Shown: positions 62,222 to 64,000 of the stretch, in pieces | Numbering within the stretch: the first letter of the stretch is position 1 | Layout: every line of letters begins with the position of its first letter | Assembly (NCBI GenBank): GCA_964405465.1 | Contig: CAYONZ010000001.1 | Span: 124,001-188,000, forward strand | Source of the DNA: CAYONZ01 sp964405465 | GTDB taxonomy: Bacteria; Bdellovibrionota; Bdellovibrionia; Bdellovibrionales; JAMPXM01 | DNA: 64,000 bases | Direction: 5' to 3' | Notes under the pieces: model-generated | Told to the model about the DNA's origin: nothing | The model's database searches: none | Seen by the model: only the letters and a program-made list of their open reading frames with translations | Program-made: the position numbers and the translations under genes

Positions 62222-62233
62222 TTAGGGGGACGA

Positions 62234-62542
62234 GTGGGTGATTTAGGGCTGCGTATGCAGGAACAGTTAAAACAAAGTTCTGTTGATTTGCTAGGTCTTA
62301 CAATGCGCATGTTAACCGGCTTGGTATTGGGCTTGACCTTGGCATTGGTGGTAAAGGAGGCCCTTGGTTTTGCAGAAGGAGAGGGTCAGATTTCGTTCTA
62401 TTTTATCATCGCGGCAGTTTTATTGACGTTCTATAAGATATCAAAAAGTTGGAGTGTTGTAAGTGTTCTTATCTTTGATCTTGTCTGTGTACTTCTTGGA
62501 ATGGTACTTAGGCTTTATGTAATGGTGGCTCCAAATATCTAA
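62234..62542 (+). CDS. Hypothetical small membrane protein
   Basis: 102 residues with three predicted membrane helices (MLTGLVLGLTLALVV, ISFYFIIAAVLLTFYKI, VLIFDLVCVLLGMVLRL). A strong AGGGGGACGA ribosome site precedes GTG 62234, 12 bases after the TPR gene, so the two are likely co-transcribed. No family recognised. Confidence 0.72.
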   Translation: MGDLGLRMQEQLKQSSVDLLGLTMRMLTGLVLGLTLALVVKEALGFAEGEGQISFYFIIAAVLLTFYKISKSWSVVSVLIFDLVCVLLGMVLRLYVMVAPNI

Positions 62543-62567
62543 ATAAAAATTGTTTTAAGGAATTGAC

Positions 62568-63872
62568 ATGATCGACATTAAGGCACTTGAGCGTGAAGCG
62601 AAAAACGAAACAACGGGTCGAACATTTGCCGAAGACTATATGCTTTGCTTGAAAAATCGTAAAGATGATCCATCACAGGTAGAGACTCTGCTTGAGTTGA
62701 ATCGAAATCGTAAAAAATTGATTGGCGAAGCTGAAACAAAAAAAGCCGAGCAAAATAAATTTGGTCCGATCATTGCGCAGAAGAAAAAAAAGGGCGAGGA
62801 TGCCACTTTGGAACTTGAGCAAATGCAGAAATTGAGCTCTGAGGTAAAAGCATTAGAGACAGAAGTGGCATTGGCCGAAGAAAAAGTGAACGCACTCTTA
62901 TTGCGACTTCCGAATATGTGCCACGCTTCAGTACCTGTCGGAAAATCGGATGCCGACAATAAAGTGGTGCGCTCATTTGGTGAGCCAAAGAAATTTGCAT
63001 TTAAAGCAAAAGACCATTCTGACATAGGCGAAAAATTAGGTCTCCTGGATTTCGAACGAGCGGGAAAAGTCACCGGAGCACGTTTTGCATTTTTGCGCGG
63101 AGGCTTTGCTCATCTTGAGCGTGCGCTCGTCGCTTTTATGATGGATATGCATACGACAAAGCATGGTTACACCGAGATTTTACCTCCATTTATGATCAAT
63201 AGTGCAAGTCTCCAAGGTACGGGGCAATTTCCGAAATTTAAGGAAGATGTTTTTCATCTTGAGGGTACCGATTATTATCTGGCTCCGACGGCCGAGGTTC
63301 CGGTTACTAATTTTTTTCGCGATGAGATGTTGGCTGAAGAGGATCTCCCCTACTCGTTTGCGGCGTACAGTCCATGTTTTCGCTCTGAGGCCGGAAGCTA
63401 CGGTCGAGACACCCGTGGTTTGATTCGTCAGCATCAATTTGAAAAAGTAGAACTCTTGAAGTTTGTGCACCCAGACCGCTCTTATGAAGAGCATGAACGT
63501 CTAACCGGTCACGCGGAAACTGTGCTGCGTGAGCTTGAACTTCCATTTCAAACGGTCGCACTCTGTACCGGGGATATCGGATTTGGAGCGGCCAAGTGTT
63601 ACGACATTAATGTTTGGTTGCCTGGGCAAAGCGCATATCGGGAGATTAGCTCGTGTTCAAATTTTGAAGATTTTCAGGCGCGTCGGGCAAGTATTCGATT
63701 TAAATCAAAAGGTGGCGGCAAACCTCAATTTGTACATACACTTAATGGTTCAGGCCTCGCAGTTGGGCGAACATTGATTGCTGTAGTAGAAAATTACCAG
63801 CAAGAAGACGGAACTGTCTTGGTTCCAAAAGCACTACAGGTGTACATGGGCGGTAAAACAGTCATTAAGTAG
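62568..63872 (+). CDS. serS: Seryl-tRNA synthetase
   Basis: 434 residues: long N-terminal antiparallel coiled-coil tRNA-binding arm (~30-110), and the class II core with motif 2 CFRSEAGSYGRDTRGLIRQHQFEKVE and motif 3 NGSGLAVGRTLIAVVENYQ. It charges tRNA-Ser. AAGGA precedes ATG 62568. A tRNA-Ser gene follows about 95 bases after the stop. Confidence 0.97.
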   Translation: MIDIKALEREAKNETTGRTFAEDYMLCLKNRKDDPSQVETLLELNRNRKKLIGEAETKKAEQNKFGPIIAQKKKKGEDATLELEQMQKLSSEVKALETEVALAEEKVNALLLRLPNMCHASVPVGKSDADNKVVRSFGEPKKFAFKAKDHSDIGEKLGLLDFERAGKVTGARFAFLRGGFAHLERALVAFMMDMHTTKHGYTEILPPFMINSASLQGTGQFPKFKEDVFHLEGTDYYLAPTAEVPVTNFFRDEMLAEEDLPYSFAAYSPCFRSEAGSYGRDTRGLIRQHQFEKVELLKFVHPDRSYEEHERLTGHAETVLRELELPFQTVALCTGDIGFGAAKCYDINVWLPGQSAYREISSCSNFEDFQARRASIRFKSKGGGKPQFVHTLNGSGLAVGRTLIAVVENYQQEDGTVLVPKALQVYMGGKTVIK

Positions 63873-63918
63873 ATCAATGTTGCGGTGCAACCGCGGTTCA
63901 GATCTTACGACAAAGTGG

Positions 63919-63947
63919 TTGAAAAAAAAGGCGAAATTCACTATTCG
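63919..63947 (+). promoter_or_regulatory. Possible promoter of the tRNA-Ser gene
   Basis: TTGAAA (63919-63924) and TATTCG (63942-63947) are 17 bases apart, so transcription would start about 14 bases before the tRNA. The -10 match is poor (three of six). Confidence 0.3.
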
Positions 63948-63967
63948 TAGAGTTCGTCTTAAAAAGT

Positions 63968-64000
63968 GGAGAGGTGGCAGAGCGGTTGAATGCACCGGTC
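63968..64000 (+). tRNA. tRNA-Ser, 5' part (cut by window end)
   Basis: The last 33 bases start with GGAGAGG (acceptor stem), TG, then GCAGAGCGGTTGAATGC (D arm), A, and CCGGT (5' anticodon stem) with the first loop base C. This is the 5' third of a class II serine tRNA. The anticodon lies outside the window; the CCGGT stem is that usually seen with UGA. Location after serS is consistent. Confidence 0.87.

Noticed and set aside
1..64000. CRISPR arrays, insertion sequences, prophage or toxin-antitoxin modules
   Set aside because: No regularly spaced repeats, transposase or integrase, phage structural genes or toxin-antitoxin pairs are visible.

Overview
The window is an AT-rich chromosomal segment (roughly 40-45 % GC by eye) from a Gram-negative predatory-type bacterium, most likely a member of the Bdellovibrionota (Bdellovibrio / Pseudobdellovibrio relatives). 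The best clues are a 66-residue histone-fold protein of the Bdellovibrio Bd0055 type beside tatC and ligA, the origin-proximal block rpmH-rnpA-yidD-yidC-jag-mnmE-mnmG-rsmG-parAB with parS sites, the bactofilin/ATP-synthase junction, and many lipoprotein and TPR genes. It is a draft assembly: a 100-N scaffold gap interrupts nuoL.

Layout. 1-6.9 kb: ribosomal protein L34, RNase P protein, YidD, YidC, Jag and the tRNA/rRNA modification genes mnmE, mnmG and rsmG, packed with overlapping ends. 6.9-9.6 kb: two parS palindromes flanking a reverse-strand lipoprotein gene, then parA, parB and a bactofilin. 9.7-15.5 kb: atpF'-atpF-atpH-atpA-atpG-atpD-atpC, that is the F1 head and stalk but no a or c subunit. 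15.5-20.8 kb (minus): a secreted family 3 glycosidase (NagZ type) and the repair translocase Mfd. 21.0-28.1 kb: nuoA-H-J-K-L-M-N, the membrane arm of complex I, without the peripheral-arm genes. 28.1-38.8 kb: patatin-like lipase, a MerR-like coiled-coil protein, Lon, two DksA/TraR-type proteins, an LppC-like lipoprotein, a zinc-finger-less DnaJ, GrpE and HemW.

38.8-50.4 kb: a fused M16 peptidase, a hypothetical helical protein, a TatA/B and a TatC subunit, the bacterial histone, LigA (minus), the tRNA amidotransferase genes gatCAB, a Ppx/GppA phosphatase and a DUF192 protein. 50.6-64 kb: a LysM lipoprotein with a C-terminal membrane anchor, a PilZ protein (minus), Rho with a long low-complexity N-terminal extension, L31, RF1 and its methyltransferase PrmC, MurA, a secreted hypothetical protein (minus), a large GYF/TPR protein, a small membrane protein, SerS and the 5' end of a tRNA-Ser.

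Most of the window is core housekeeping: translation, chromosome segregation, energy conservation, proteostasis and envelope growth. I see no prophage, insertion sequence, CRISPR array or obvious genomic island. The most unusual items are the bacterial histone whose stop codon shares a perfect hairpin with the convergent ligA stop, the parS site that contains the likely start codon of a divergent lipoprotein gene, the prion-like extension of Rho, and several strong inverted repeats between genes.
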